Positions 35,308 through 44,000 of a DNA stretch of 64,000 bases are shown in pieces; the stretch's first letter is position 1, and each line of letters begins with the position of its first letter. Position numbers and translations under genes: made by a program. Origin of the DNA: Nocardia niwae NBRC 108934 = DSM 45340 (GTDB lineage: Bacteria; Actinomycetota; Actinomycetes; Mycobacteriales; Mycobacteriaceae); assembly GCF_001613465.1 (NCBI RefSeq), contig NZ_BDCK01000037.1, forward strand, positions 89,040 to 153,039. The letters are read 5' to 3'. Under the pieces are notes generated by a model. The model was not told the DNA's origin and ran no database searches. It saw nothing but the letters and a program-made list of their open reading frames with translations.

Positions 35308-35532
35308 TCATCGCGCGCATTCCGGCGGCGCGCTGCAGGCTCGCGGGGCCGGCCGCCGGACCGGCCTGGTGCCCGAGGCCGGCTCGTTGCAAGCACGAGC
35401 GGGATCTGTAAGGGAAGCCGGGCCGAGGCGACCGCCTTCAACGGTGCCGGAATTCGGTCGTTGCGCAGCCAGCCGCCGCGCCGTCGATGCCGCACTGCCT
35501 TCGTCCGCAGTGGCGCGTGTTGCCGCCGTCAT
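35308..35532 (-). CDS. Possible small protein upstream of phoU
   Basis: A 74-residue frame starts at an ATG preceded by GGAGGACGAGAGG and ends seven bases before the phoU start on the same strand. The composition is Ala/Arg/Pro/Thr-rich with no recognisable domain. The ribosome site and tight spacing argue for translation; the composition argues against it. It may equally be a phoU leader. Confidence 0.25.
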   Translation of the reverse strand: MTAATRATADEGSAASTARRLAAQRPNSGTVEGGRLGPASLTDPARACNEPASGTRPVRRPAPRACSAPPECAR

Positions 35533-35619
35533 CGCCTCTCGTCCTCCGATAACACAACCGCGCCTTAGTAAGCTGTTCATCGACCGTGTCGCTACCAGGT
35601 CGGGCCGGAAGGGGCGAGT

Positions 35620-36582
35620 GTGGGATTGCCATCAGCCGGACCGTTGACGGCGCGGACCGGCGCCGCCGAGACCTGGTGGTCGTGCTGTGCGGCCGGGATG
35701 TCGATGCCGTGGCGTACGTTGCGCCCGCGCCGCCGCGACGCGCAACTGCTCGACTCGATCCCGGACGCGGACCTGCCCCCGGCGCGGGCCACGGTCCGGT
35801 TGACCGCGCTGGTCCACGGCGTGCGACCCGTTCCGGCCTACGGAGTGATCGAAGGAGCGCGGCCACCGTCCACGGTGGCGATCGCGATGACCAGTTTCCT
35901 GGTCGAACATCCGCAGGCTCGTTTCGTGGTCGATCCGGCCATGTGCACCGACGTGCACGCCCGAATCCTTCCGCAGCTGCGCCGCCCGTACCGTGCGCTC
36001 GTCGCTCCCGCGAGACCCCTTGTCGGCCTGGCCGATTCGCTGGCGATGTCGGCCGTCCCCGTCGACGGCATCGACTTCGCGATCGCGACGCACATCCACT
36101 GGGACCACGTGGCCGGCCTGCTCGATCTACCGGAATCACTCGCGCTGCGGGTCACCAGGGCCGAATCGGAGTGGGCGACGAACCCTGCGACGGCGCCCAT
36201 AGGAGTCGCCGAATCGCTCGGTACCCGACCGATGCCGGCCTTCGAGCTCGACGGTCCTCCCGTGCTGAGTTTCTCCTGTAGCCACGACCTGTTCGGCGAC
36301 GGTTCGGTGCTGGCCGTGGACCTCGCCGGACACACCCCGGGCAGCATCGGGCTCGTGCTCGCTGTGCAGGACGGCGGCTACGTGCTCCTGGCCGGTGACG
36401 CTGTTTGGCGCCGTGAGCAGATCGCGCTGCTCCGCCAGAAGCCGCCGCTGCCAGGGCTTCTGGTCGATCACGATCGATCCGCCGCCTTCGCCGCCATCCA
36501 CCGCCTGCACCGTCTGCCCACCGGGATCGAGGTCATTCCCGCACACGACCACACCGCGGCGAAACGATGGGCGCCCCGCTGA
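35620..36582 (+). CDS. Metallo-beta-lactamase-fold hydrolase
   Basis: The 320-residue protein has the MBL metal motif THIHWDHVAG (His158, His160, Asp162, His163), the later VDLAGHTPGSIGLVL histidine, LLAGDAVW (bridging Asp) and a C-terminal VIPAHDHTAA histidine. The two-metal site is therefore complete. Substrates range from lactones and thioesters to phosphodiesters and cannot be told from sequence. The first 35 residues are Arg/Trp-rich, and a shorter start is possible; I keep the GTG at 35620, which follows GGAAGGGG. Confidence 0.82.
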   Translation: MGLPSAGPLTARTGAAETWWSCCAAGMSMPWRTLRPRRRDAQLLDSIPDADLPPARATVRLTALVHGVRPVPAYGVIEGARPPSTVAIAMTSFLVEHPQARFVVDPAMCTDVHARILPQLRRPYRALVAPARPLVGLADSLAMSAVPVDGIDFAIATHIHWDHVAGLLDLPESLALRVTRAESEWATNPATAPIGVAESLGTRPMPAFELDGPPVLSFSCSHDLFGDGSVLAVDLAGHTPGSIGLVLAVQDGGYVLLAGDAVWRREQIALLRQKPPLPGLLVDHDRSAAFAAIHRLHRLPTGIEVIPAHDHTAAKRWAPR

Positions 36583-36640
36583 CTCCCATCCCTGCGCGCA
36601 CGCTGGTAACTTCGGCGCCTCACAGCTGACGGCGGAGCCC

Positions 36641-37006
36641 GTGGCCGAGCACGGTGGCAGCCGCGACGAGGACCGGGATCAGCAGCAGTGCACGCGGCAA
36701 GCCCGCCACCTGGCGAAAGCCGCGCAGAGCCCGACCGACGAGACGCAACCGCTGCGCTATCGGGGCCGGGATCGCAACGCGGCGGCGGCCATCATGACGA
36801 CGGTCGCCGCCGCGCTCGCCGGGCAGCAGTGGGCCCGGTCGAAGTCGTGCCCGGACTGCCGCAACGTCTTCTACGACCACAGCCGCAACCGCAGCCGCAC
36901 CTGGTGCTCGGTGTACGCCGAAACGCCCGATGGGCGGGCCTGCGGCAGTATTTCGAAGGTCCGCGCGTACCGGAAGCGTCAGCGCGGCGACTGGTCCCCG
37001 GACTGA
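36641..37006 (+). CDS. CGNR zinc-finger protein, possibly N-terminally truncated
   Basis: The C-terminal half is a CGNR zinc finger: SKSCPDCRNVFYDHSRNRSR, TWCSV, then ACGSISKVRAYRKRQRGD. CGNR proteins are putative regulators of about 180-200 residues with an N-terminal stress-sensing ABATE domain. Here the frame gives only about 121 residues from the GTG at 36641, and the ABATE part is reduced and unusually Gln/Arg-rich. It may be a shortened or decaying gene, or the start may be misjudged. The fourth zinc-site region reads CGS rather than CGN. Confidence 0.5.
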   Translation: MAEHGGSRDEDRDQQQCTRQARHLAKAAQSPTDETQPLRYRGRDRNAAAAIMTTVAAALAGQQWARSKSCPDCRNVFYDHSRNRSRTWCSVYAETPDGRACGSISKVRAYRKRQRGDWSPD

Positions 37007-37033
37007 TCCCGCTACCTGGAAAGGGGGGGTAGG

Positions 37034-37417
37034 TCAGTTGCCGAAAGCCTCGGGCCCGAGTCGGCCCCAGGCGATATAGGCGGCCAGAGCCAGGTACACG
37101 AGGTTCACCAGAATGAACTTCGCCTCGTCGTCGCGCAGATGAGTGATGATCGCGCCGATCATCAGCACGATCCAGCAGATGGCGGTCACCGGCACCAATA
37201 CCGGCGCGATGTCGAGCGCGGCGGGCAGGATCAGGCCGATCGCGGCCAGGATCTCGACAAACCCGAGCGCCTTGACGAAGCCGGCGTCGACCTGTCCGGT
37301 CCATCTCCCGCCAGGCGCCGCGACGAGCTTCTGTTGCGGCACGAACGTCTTGGTTATGCCGCCGCCCAAGGCGACGGCGGCCAGCAGTGCGGCGGCGATC
37401 CACAGCGTGAGGTTCAT
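37034..37417 (-). CDS. DoxX-family membrane protein
   Basis: The 127-residue protein has four membrane helices in the DoxX-like pattern: MNLTLWIAAALLAAVALGGG, FVKALGFVEILAAIGLILPA, VPVTAICWIVLMIGAIITHL and FILVNLVYLALAAYIAWG. Some DoxX proteins act in redox or thiol homeostasis of the membrane, but the role is not general. The family length is complete. It is codirectional with the WYL regulator gene, 182 bases downstream of it. Confidence 0.87.
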   Translation of the reverse strand: MNLTLWIAAALLAAVALGGGITKTFVPQQKLVAAPGGRWTGQVDAGFVKALGFVEILAAIGLILPAALDIAPVLVPVTAICWIVLMIGAIITHLRDDEAKFILVNLVYLALAAYIAWGRLGPEAFGN

Positions 37418-37599
37418 GGGTTTCTCCTCGTCGAGTTGTCGGCGACTCCGGTGCGAGATCCCGGACTCGCGCTCGGTCGTGCATCAGACACCGCCGGTCC
37501 GGTCCCTGTAACACCCCATCGACGTGATCTGCGTCATTGGCACCTCCGACTCGATCGCTTCCGCCGCGGCTCCGCGAGGGACTCCGGTTGAGCGTCTGT

Positions 37600-38577
37600 T
37601 CACTCCACGTGCGGTCGTCGATCGTCGGAGGAGACGGCCTCGGTGACGCGGTCTGCCAGCGCACGCAAGTGGTCGATGAGTTCGGGGGGTTCGTGGACCC
37701 GGAATCCGAATCCGAAAAGACCGACATAGACGGCTAATTCGTCGAGTGAGTTCGAGCCGGTGTGCAGCAGGCAGTGTCCTTCGTCGATCGCCTCGATGAG
37801 ACCGACGGTGGGTGCGATGCGTGCGGCCGCGACGGCCGCGGGCACCTCGAGGGTGATACGTGCCCGGTACCGGTAGGGCGCGGTGCTGATGCCGTGGGAG
37901 ACGAAATCGGCCAGGCCCGGCTCCGGCGCCTCGCGCGGGGTGAACCGCGGGCCGTTCGGGATGCGCGGACGCAGGCGGTCGACGCGGTAAGTGCGCCAAT
38001 CGGCCCGGTCGACGTCCCAGCCGACCAGATACCAGTGCCGTCCGCTGTGCACGAGCCGATGCGGTTGCGCCGCCCGGCGGATCTCGTCCCCGCCGTGCGT
38101 ACGGTAGTCGAAGCGGAGCTGTTCGTGGTCGCGGATCGCGGCGGCGATGGCGGTCAGCACGTCCGGATCCACGGCCGGGGTTCCGGCCGGCATGCTGACC
38201 GTGGCCGCCTGCAGTGCCGAGACGCGGTGGCGTAGCCGGGACGGAAGGATCCGCTCCAGTTTCGCCAGGGCACGCAGCGAACTCTCCTCGATACCCGTGA
38301 TGGTCCCGCCCGCCGCGGTGCGCAGTCCGAGGACGACGGCGACGGCTTCGTCGTCGCTCAGCAACAGCGGAGGCAGTTCGGCTCCCGCGCCCAGCCGGTA
38401 TCCGGCCGCCCCCGCGACCGCGTGCACGGGATAGCCGAGGCCGCGCAGTTTGCCGATGTCGCGGCGGACGGTCCGCACGTCGACCCGCAGACGTTCGGCG
38501 AGTTCGGCGCCCGTCCATTCGCGAGGTGTCTGTAGTAGCGACAGGAGTTCGAGCAGCCGGGCGGAGGTCTCCAACAT
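37600..38577 (-). CDS. YafY-type HTH-WYL transcriptional regulator
   Basis: The 325-residue protein has an N-terminal HTH_11 (ARLLELLSLLQTPREWTGAE, VDVRTVRRDIGKLRGLGYPV) and a WYL ligand-sensing domain (RLVHSGRHWYLVGWDVDRAD then WRTYRVDRL). WYL domains bind nucleic acids or small ligands. It diverges from the epoxide hydrolase gene with 63 bases between the starts, the usual layout of a regulator and its target. The intergenic region carries CCTAGGG and TCCTAGC elements in opposite orientation, which may be part of its operator. Confidence 0.9.
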   Translation of the reverse strand: MLETSARLLELLSLLQTPREWTGAELAERLRVDVRTVRRDIGKLRGLGYPVHAVAGAAGYRLGAGAELPPLLLSDDEAVAVVLGLRTAAGGTITGIEESSLRALAKLERILPSRLRHRVSALQAATVSMPAGTPAVDPDVLTAIAAAIRDHEQLRFDYRTHGGDEIRRAAQPHRLVHSGRHWYLVGWDVDRADWRTYRVDRLRPRIPNGPRFTPREAPEPGLADFVSHGISTAPYRYRARITLEVPAAVAAARIAPTVGLIEAIDEGHCLLHTGSNSLDELAVYVGLFGFGFRVHEPPELIDHLRALADRVTEAVSSDDRRPHVE

Positions 38578-38640
38578 TCGTCCATTGTGGCCCGCGACCT
38601 AGGGCCGAAGTTGTCCTAGCTTGTTCTTAGGCTGATTTTC

Positions 38641-39783
38641 ATGAGCACAGAGATCACCCCCTTCCGGATCGACGTCCCCCAGGAGCAGCTCGACGACTTG
38701 CAGCGCAGGCTGGATGCCACCCGCTGGCCCGATGAGGCCCCCGGCGTGGGCTGGGCGCAGGGCATTCCGCTCGACTACACGAGGGAACTGGCCGACTATT
38801 GGCGCAACACCTACGACTGGCGTGCCCAAGAGGCCCGGCTGAACTCCTTTCCGCAGTTCCGTACCGAGATCGACGGCCACCACGTGCATTTCATCCACAT
38901 CCGCTCGGCCGAACCCGACGCGCTGCCGCTGGTGCTCACCCACGGATGGCCTGGTTCGATCGTGGAATTCCTCGAGGTGCTCGGGCCGCTGACCGACCCG
39001 GTGGCGCACGGCGGCGACCCCGGCGACGCCTTCCACGTCGTGGTGCCCACCATCCCCGGGTATGGATTGTCCGGACCTGCGGTGGGTTGGTCGACAGCAC
39101 GGGCGGCGCGGGCCTGGGCCGAGCTGATGCATCGCCTCGGCTACGACCGGTATGCCGCGCACGGCGAAGACACCGGCGCAGCGATTTCCCGCGAGCTGGC
39201 GGTGATCGATGCCGAGCACGTTGTCGCTGTGCACCTGACCGATATGGCCTCGGCCACCGTCACCGCCGAAACCGCCGATCCCGACGATCCGGCCGAACAG
39301 CACGCCGTCGAGCTGGCCCGCCGCTACCAGTACGAACTCGGCGCGTACGCCATGCTGCAAGCCAGCCGTCCGCAGACGCTGTCCTACGCGCTCACCGATT
39401 CACCGGTCGCGCAACTGGCTTGGATCGTCGAACGATTCAAGGACTGGACCGACTCCGCGGAGGCGCCCGAGGATGCCGTCGACCGCGACGCGATGCTGAC
39501 CAACGTCATGATCTACTGGCTCAACGGCACCGCGGGCTCGTCGGCGCGCTACTACTACGAAGGCGCCGCCACCTGGGGAATGCCCGAGCCCTATACCGGC
39601 GTACCGGTCGCCGTCGCAGTTCTGCCCCGCAACATCGGCGCACCGGTGCGCCGCATCGCCGAACAAAATCACAACATCGTGCGCTGGACCGAATTCGACC
39701 GCGGCGGCCACTTCGCAGCCATGGAAGTACCCGACCTCATCATCGACGACCTGCGCGCCACATTCCGCGAATACCGCAAGTAG
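38641..39783 (+). CDS. Epoxide hydrolase (EHN-domain alpha/beta hydrolase)
   Basis: The 380-residue protein starts with an EHN domain (ITPFRIDVPQEQLDDLQRRL then DATRWP) and continues into an alpha/beta hydrolase: oxyanion LTHGWPGSIVEFLEVL, nucleophile Asp177 in HGEDTGAAISREL, lid tyrosines (SSARYYYEG) and the final His of GGHFAAME. This set matches microsomal-type epoxide hydrolases, which open epoxides to diols. It appears controlled by the divergent WYL regulator. Confidence 0.92.
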   Translation: MSTEITPFRIDVPQEQLDDLQRRLDATRWPDEAPGVGWAQGIPLDYTRELADYWRNTYDWRAQEARLNSFPQFRTEIDGHHVHFIHIRSAEPDALPLVLTHGWPGSIVEFLEVLGPLTDPVAHGGDPGDAFHVVVPTIPGYGLSGPAVGWSTARAARAWAELMHRLGYDRYAAHGEDTGAAISRELAVIDAEHVVAVHLTDMASATVTAETADPDDPAEQHAVELARRYQYELGAYAMLQASRPQTLSYALTDSPVAQLAWIVERFKDWTDSAEAPEDAVDRDAMLTNVMIYWLNGTAGSSARYYYEGAATWGMPEPYTGVPVAVAVLPRNIGAPVRRIAEQNHNIVRWTEFDRGGHFAAMEVPDLIIDDLRATFREYRK

Positions 39784-39811
39784 GCATGGCGCCGCGGCGA
39801 CCGGAACCGGC

Positions 39812-40540
39812 TCACTTCCGGAGACGGCCGGCGAGGGCGGGAATTCTGGATGCGGCCGACAATGCCCGGAACTGCCAGCTGTCGTCGCGGGGCAGGATTC
39901 CAGCACGCTGGGTGACATCGAAAGCGTCGTAGAGGGTTTCGCCCTCCTCCAGCAGGCCGTCCGGGGTGAAGTGGTAGCGGTCCACGGCCGGGCACTGGAT
40001 GAATCGGCCGTCACCGTAGAGGGCGGGTGCGCTCTCGTCATACGGATACAGGCGCAACGGGCCGTCCCAGTGGCCGCTGCCGATGTATCTGATGACCGTG
40101 CGCACCCGGCCTTCCGGCGTCACGTCGAGGTACACCTGCCCGGGCACCGGGTCGTATCGCCAATCCGGGATGGCGTCGAAGAAAGCGAAGTTGTACTTCA
40201 CGAATTCGTCGATACCCACGATGGTGCGCCCGAAGGTCGTCACGTCGGTGTATCGGAGGTCAGGGGTGTAGAGCTCGTGGTTGAGGCTCATGTCCCGGAC
40301 CAGGAAACTCCACCAATATTTCTTCGCCCAGTCGAGCAGCCAGCTGACATCGGTTCCGAGCTTCCCGTAATAGGTCAGCTTGCGCTCGAACTCGCCGAAC
40401 CACTCCTCGGTCGTGGCCTGCAGCTCGGATTCCGGGATCGCCCGGATCGGCACCGCCCGATTGGTGCTCAGGAACTCCGGCACCGGTTTAGACAGCCGGG
40501 GGCGACGCAGAGCTTGCTGGAACTGTTCTTCGCTGAACAT
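39812..40540 (-). CDS. NTF2/SnoaL-like fold protein
   Basis: The 242-residue protein has a cone-like NTF2 pattern: ELYTPDLRYTDVTTFGRTIV then GIDEFVKYNFAFFDAIPDW, VYLDVTPEGRVRTVIRYIGS and VDRYHFTPDGLLEEG. Relatives include SnoaL cyclases and limonene-epoxide-hydrolase-like enzymes; the activity here is unknown. The ATG at 40540 follows AAAGG. Its start lies 64 bases from a near-perfect palindrome, and it is convergent with the epoxide hydrolase gene. A link to epoxide or isoprenoid breakdown is possible but unproven. Confidence 0.78.
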   Translation of the reverse strand: MFSEEQFQQALRRPRLSKPVPEFLSTNRAVPIRAIPESELQATTEEWFGEFERKLTYYGKLGTDVSWLLDWAKKYWWSFLVRDMSLNHELYTPDLRYTDVTTFGRTIVGIDEFVKYNFAFFDAIPDWRYDPVPGQVYLDVTPEGRVRTVIRYIGSGHWDGPLRLYPYDESAPALYGDGRFIQCPAVDRYHFTPDGLLEEGETLYDAFDVTQRAGILPRDDSWQFRALSAASRIPALAGRLRK

Positions 40541-40603
40541 GGGCAACCTTTCACCACGGCGCGAGCGTGCTCCGCACACGAAGCCGGGACGACGCGCCAG
40601 CGC

Positions 40604-40627
40604 AACATGAATCAGATGATTCACGTT
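40604..40627. promoter_or_regulatory. 24-bp palindromic operator between divergent genes
   Basis: AAC-a-TGAATCA, a central GA, then TGATTCA-c-GTT forms a palindrome with one mismatched pair. It sits midway between the starts of the NTF2-like gene (64 bases) and the frameshifted membrane-protein gene (66 bases). The form suits a TetR-type dimer. No such regulator gene is adjacent. Confidence 0.75.
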
Positions 40628-40692
40628 GTGTGCCGAGGATGTCAACGGGTCCTCCGATATTGTCGGAGCCACTGCCGTCAGCCAGGAGACAC

Positions 40693-41051
40693 ATGCCCAC
40701 GGGACTTCACTCCACGACACGCGCGCTCGCGCGGTTCGCCGCGGGAGCATTGCTCGTCAACACCGTCCCGCACACCGTCAAGGGCTTGACCGGAGAACGG
40801 TTTCCCACACCGTTCGCGAACCCGCCCGTGGTCGGTCTGTCGTCACCGACCGAGACATCGCGTGGGGCGCGATCAATCTCGTGGTGGGCGGCGCGCTGTT
40901 GCGCGGTGGGCCGCGGACGACGGGTGAGAGGGTCGCGACGGTAGCCGGCGGCGCGCTGATGGCGTTCGGCCTCTCGTACTATTTCGGTCGTCTCGACCCG
41001 CACGAAAGGGCCGGTAATCCTCACTCGGTGGCCTCGCCGACCGCGCGCTGA
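40693..41051 (+). pseudogene. Small membrane protein gene split by a frameshift
   Basis: From the ATG at 40693 (after AGGAG) one frame reads TRALARFAAGALLVNTVPHT then VKGLTGERFPTPFANPPVVG and degenerates. From about 40850 the minus-one frame continues with IAWGAINLVVGGALLRGGPR, VATVAGGALMAFGLSYYFGR and LDPHERAGNPH. Joined, they make one plausible two- or three-helix membrane protein of about 118 residues. A one-base deletion near 40845-40860 (or a sequencing error) explains this. No slippery site for programmed shifting is seen. Its end overlaps the 3' end of the opposing otsB1 by 31 bases. Confidence 0.7.
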
Positions 41052-44000
41052 CGCGCCACCGGTCCCGCCGCCGAGTCCACCGGCAGCCGGACCGTCTCTC
41101 CTGCCGCAAGCCACGTGGTCTGATCGCGGCAGGTGACTTCGATCGGCGGCAACGCGCCGGGATCGGACCTGACCTCCACGCCATCCCCGCTGACGCGGAC
41201 GGTCAGCCGGTGGCCGCGGTAGATCATCGGGAACGACAGCGCGCCGAGCGACGCGGGCCAGTACGGGCAGAACACCAGGCGATCGTGGCGCAGTTCCATC
41301 CCGGTGAAGCAGCGTTGCAGCAGGTCGACGCTGCCCGCCATCGCCGCGAGGTGAATCCCCTCGGCGGTGGTCCCGCCCTGGATGTCGGCGACATCGGAGC
41401 CGAGCACCAGATCGAAGAATTCCACGGCGCGATCCCGGTGGGCGCGGGCCAGCACCCACGAATGCACGAGCGCGCTGAGCGTCGAGCCGTGCGAGGTGCG
41501 TGCCAGGTAGTAGTCGATGGTCCGCGGAATCATCTCGCCGGGCAGCTCGTATCCGAGATCCCCCAGCAGCTCCCGCAATTCGTCGGCCGACAGCAGATAG
41601 AACAGCATCAGCACATCGGCTTGTTTGGCGGCGCGATAGCGGTTGACGTCGTCGCCCTCGGCTTCGAGGATCCGGTCCAGCCGCTGGATGTCACCGTAGC
41701 GCGCGCGGTAGTGATCCCAATCGAGTTCGGCCAGTTGCTCGTACCCTTCGAACTGGCTGATGACGCCGTCGTGGAACGGGACGTACATCCGCCGGGCGAC
41801 CTGCTGCCAAAGTTTCTGCTCCGATGGGCGCACCGACAGGCTCTCCAGCAATTCCGACCGTTCGCGCGGGGCCAGGAGGGCGAGCGCATCGGTGGCCCGC
41901 AGAATCACCCAGGCGGCCATCACATTGGTGTACGCGTTGTTGTCGATACCGGCCTCGGGCGCCTCCGGGTAGCCGGAGTGGAATTCGTCGGGGCCGATCA
42001 CACCGCGGATGGTGTAGCGGCCGCGCGCGGCGTCGTAATCGGCCAGGCTCGACCAGAAGCGGGCGATCTCCACCAGTAGCTCCGCGCCACCCTCGACGAG
42101 GAACTCGAGGTCGCCGGTGGCCTGGTAGTACTGCCAGACGTTGTAGGCGATCGCGATCCCGATGTGGTGCGCGCGGCGGCTGGGATCCGGATTCCATCGG
42201 CCCGACAGCGGGTTCAGGTGCAGTCGCTGGCTCTCCTCCCGTCCGTTGCTGCCGGACTGCCACGGGAACATCGCTCCGGCCAGTCCCGCTTCCGCGGCCG
42301 CTCGCCGGGCCTCGGGCAGACGGCGATGGCGATACCGCAGCAGCGAACGAGTCGAGGTCGGGAAGCGCGGATTCAGCACCGGGAAGACGAACAGATCGTC
42401 CCAGAACACGTGACCGCGATAGGCCTCACCGTGCAGGCCGCGTGCGGGCACGCCGACATCGAGATCGGTGGTGTTCGGCGACAGTGTCTGTACGAGGTGC
42501 AACAGGTGCAGGCGCACGATCCGGGCCGCCTGTTCGCTGCCTTCGAGGTCGATCCGCAGCCGTGCCCACAGATGCTCCCACGCGAGGGCATGTCCCTCGA
42601 ACAGATCCGCGTAGTCCTCGACGTCGTCGAGCCAGCGCGCGGCTTCCTCGTCCGATGCGCCGGCCGCCACGTCGCGCCCGGTGAACACGCTGACGATCTT
42701 CTCCACGGTCACCGAGCCCCCGCTCGCGAGGACGAGGGTGAGATCGTGTCCGATCCGGCCGTCCTCGTGGAATGCTTCGCATGTCACATCGACCGGCTCT
42801 CGGCCGCGGCGCAGGTGGCTGCGGGTCGCGACGGCCACCGGGATCCGCGAGGTGGAGGTCCGCACCGCAAGGAGCGCCGATTTCTCGGACAGGTGCACGG
42901 CACGCTCGGTCACCACATGGGCATCCGACAGGTCCCGGTACCGCTGCACCAGCTGATTGCGCACCGAGCCGTCGATCGCCGAGCGGATGGTGAGTGCTCC
43001 CGACCAGTTCTCGGCGGTGATCGTCGTCGCCAGCGCTGCGAGGTGCGGGCGATGCATGGCGGCGAAGCGGCGCTGCGTCACCGCGGTGATCCGCCCCGAA
43101 CGGTCTCTGAAGCGCAAGCGCCGCACCAGTTCTGCGCGGCGCAGATCGAACTCCTGCCGGTAGTCCAGCAACTGCGCCGAATCGGGATCGAACCAGTCGC
43201 CCCCTTCGGGCCGGAAGGTCAACGGCAGCCAGTTCGGCACGTTGACCAGGCTTTCGTTGTCGATCACGCGCCCGGCGATCAGGTCTCGGAGGCGGTTGTA
43301 TACCCCGGCGACATAAGTGCCCGGGTAATGGACCGCCCCCGCCGCACATTCCGGCGCGGCGCCGCGGGTGGCGAAGTAGCCGTTGCCGACCGTGCACAGC
43401 GCCTCACGAAGCTTCTCCCGGCTCGGGTCGTAGCCGTCGAAGCTCAGCGTCCAGGACTCCGGTGCGGCGGCCACTGTTTCGGCGCGCAGCCTGCGGGCCA
43501 ATCGATCGAGGAAGTCGCGGACCCGCTCCGGACCGTCGATCGCGAACCCGGCGGCGGTGTGCCGGTCACCGGTCTCGTCGTGGCGCACCACGATGGCGAG
43601 ACCGTCGGACCGGACGGCGTCGAAGGCGTCCTCGTCGGTCAGGTCGTCGCCGAGATAGATCGGCAGCACCGGGGCGCTGAGATGGTCGAGAATCCATCGC
43701 ACCGCGGCGCCTTTGTCCCAGTCCACGTCCGGACGCAGTTCGGCGACGCGCCTGCCGTGAGTCACGCGCAGTCCTGCCGTATGTCCTGCCTCGTGCACAG
43801 CTGCGACCACTACCCCGACGTCTGCTGCCGTGACATTGCGGTAGTGGACGGCGACCGCGAAGCGTTTGTGCTCGACCAGGACTCCGGGGATGTCGCGCAG
43901 TCGCAGGCGTAGTTCGCCGGCCGCCGCGGCGAGCGCCCGCTCGGCGCCGGGTGCGGCGCCGTGCACATGCCGGGTGCCGTCCGGAGCCATCAGATCGAAC

